A stretch of 6,603 bases of DNA from an uncultured Paracoccaceae bacterium (GTDB lineage: Bacteria > Pseudomonadota > Alphaproteobacteria > Rhodobacterales > Rhodobacteraceae), in NCBI GenBank assembly GCA_937900975.1, contig CALCPC010000837.1, positions 1 through 6,603 on the forward strand. The letters are read 5' to 3'. Both the position numbers and the translations under genes were made by a program. Shown here piece by piece: positions 6,352 to 6,603 of this stretch (positions within the stretch are counted from its first letter, which is position 1; each line of letters begins with the position of its first letter). Under the pieces are notes generated by a model that saw nothing but the letters and a program-made list of their open reading frames with translations, ran no database searches and was not told the DNA's origin.

Positions 6352-6603
6352 CTAGGCGGGGGACGCCACCCCTTCTTTTTCAGGCCCTTCCGGCCCGGCC
6401 ATGTCCGGCCCCGGCCCGTCGCGCTGCGGGTCTACCACGCTGACCGCCGCGCGATCCTCGGCTGGCAGCGCCGCGGCCAGGGCGGCGGCGGACTTGCCCA
6501 ACACCGGATGCACCCAGTCTGGCGCGATGTCGCAAAGCGGGCCCAGGACGAAGGCACGCTGCTGCAGGCGGGGGTGCGGCAGCAACGGAGCCTCGGGCGA
6601 CGC
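6352..6603 (-). CDS. folK: HPPK (folate biosynthesis pyrophosphokinase), C-terminal fragment
   Basis: The last 83 residues of 6-hydroxymethyl-7,8-dihydropterin pyrophosphokinase are present; the start is off the right edge. The enzyme transfers pyrophosphate from ATP to 6-hydroxymethyl-dihydropterin in folate synthesis. The fragment opens with [20 protein letters not shown], continuing [12 protein letters not shown]. This is the family's characteristic PHPRxxxRxFVLxPLxDIAP block, carrying conserved substrate-site residues. After the normal end at about AAVSVV there is a 26-residue tail rich in D, P, G and E that is not a recognised domain. The gene ends in TAG at 6354-6352, followed by a stem-loop and the rpoZ promoter, so it probably belongs to a separate upstream transcript, perhaps with read-through. 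Confidence 0.9.
   Translation of the reverse strand, partial: ASPEAPLLPHPRLQQRAFVLGPLCDIAPDWVHPVLGKSAAALAAALPAEDRAAVSVVDPQRDGPGPDMAGPEGPEKEGVASPA

Noticed and set aside
6332..6360. Plus-strand promoter starting from TTGACA at 6332
   Set aside because: There is no AT-rich -10 at 16-18 bases (the sequence is GC-rich), and no plus-strand gene follows; the same bases serve the minus-strand promoter.
1..6603. A hidden mobile element, CRISPR array, defence or biosynthetic system
   Set aside because: Nearly all bases are explained by conserved housekeeping genes in a familiar order; no integrase, transposase, direct-repeat array or composition break was seen.

Overview
The window is a compact block of housekeeping genes, all read on the minus strand, from a GC-rich alphaproteobacterium. 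Protein style and gene order point to Rhodobacterales (Rhodobacteraceae/Roseobacter group). Supporting signs are a bifunctional RelA/SpoT enzyme directly after rpoZ, a 117-residue omega subunit with an acidic tail, and the order pdxJ-acpS-lepB-rnc-era. The genus cannot be fixed from the sequence alone.

In transcription order (right to left) the layout is: folK 3' end (6603-6352); a 74-base gap with a stem-loop and a good sigma-70-type promoter; rpoZ (6277-5924); rsh/spoT (5901-3760); a DUF2062 membrane protein (3702-3052); pdxJ (3028-2252); acpS (2139-1714); lepB (1593-787); rnc (749-54); and the first 19 codons of era (57-1). Gaps are short or absent at most junctions: rnc/era overlap as ATGA, and rpoZ-rsh, rsh-DUF2062 and DUF2062-pdxJ are tightly packed. 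The pdxJ-acpS and acpS-lepB gaps are 112 and 120 bases and are the only other places with room for internal signals. No gene-free stretch exceeds 300 bases.

The genes fall into three themes. The first is RNA polymerase and stringent response: omega, and the enzyme that makes and degrades (p)ppGpp. The second is cofactor supply: folate (FolK), pyridoxal phosphate (PdxJ) and the acyl-carrier-protein phosphopantetheinyl transferase (AcpS). The third is secretion and RNA/ribosome maturation: signal peptidase I, RNase III and the Era GTPase. All visible catalytic residues are intact.

I found no mobile element, tRNA, rRNA, CRISPR array, defence locus or other accessory system, and no convincing undescribed system. 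The long plus-strand open frames are antisense shadows of the minus-strand genes. The points worth a second look are small: an 8-C homopolymer in the acpS tail, possible RNA switches or attenuators in two intergenic gaps, non-ATG starts for rsh and rnc, and the unexplained DUF2062 protein between rsh and pdxJ.
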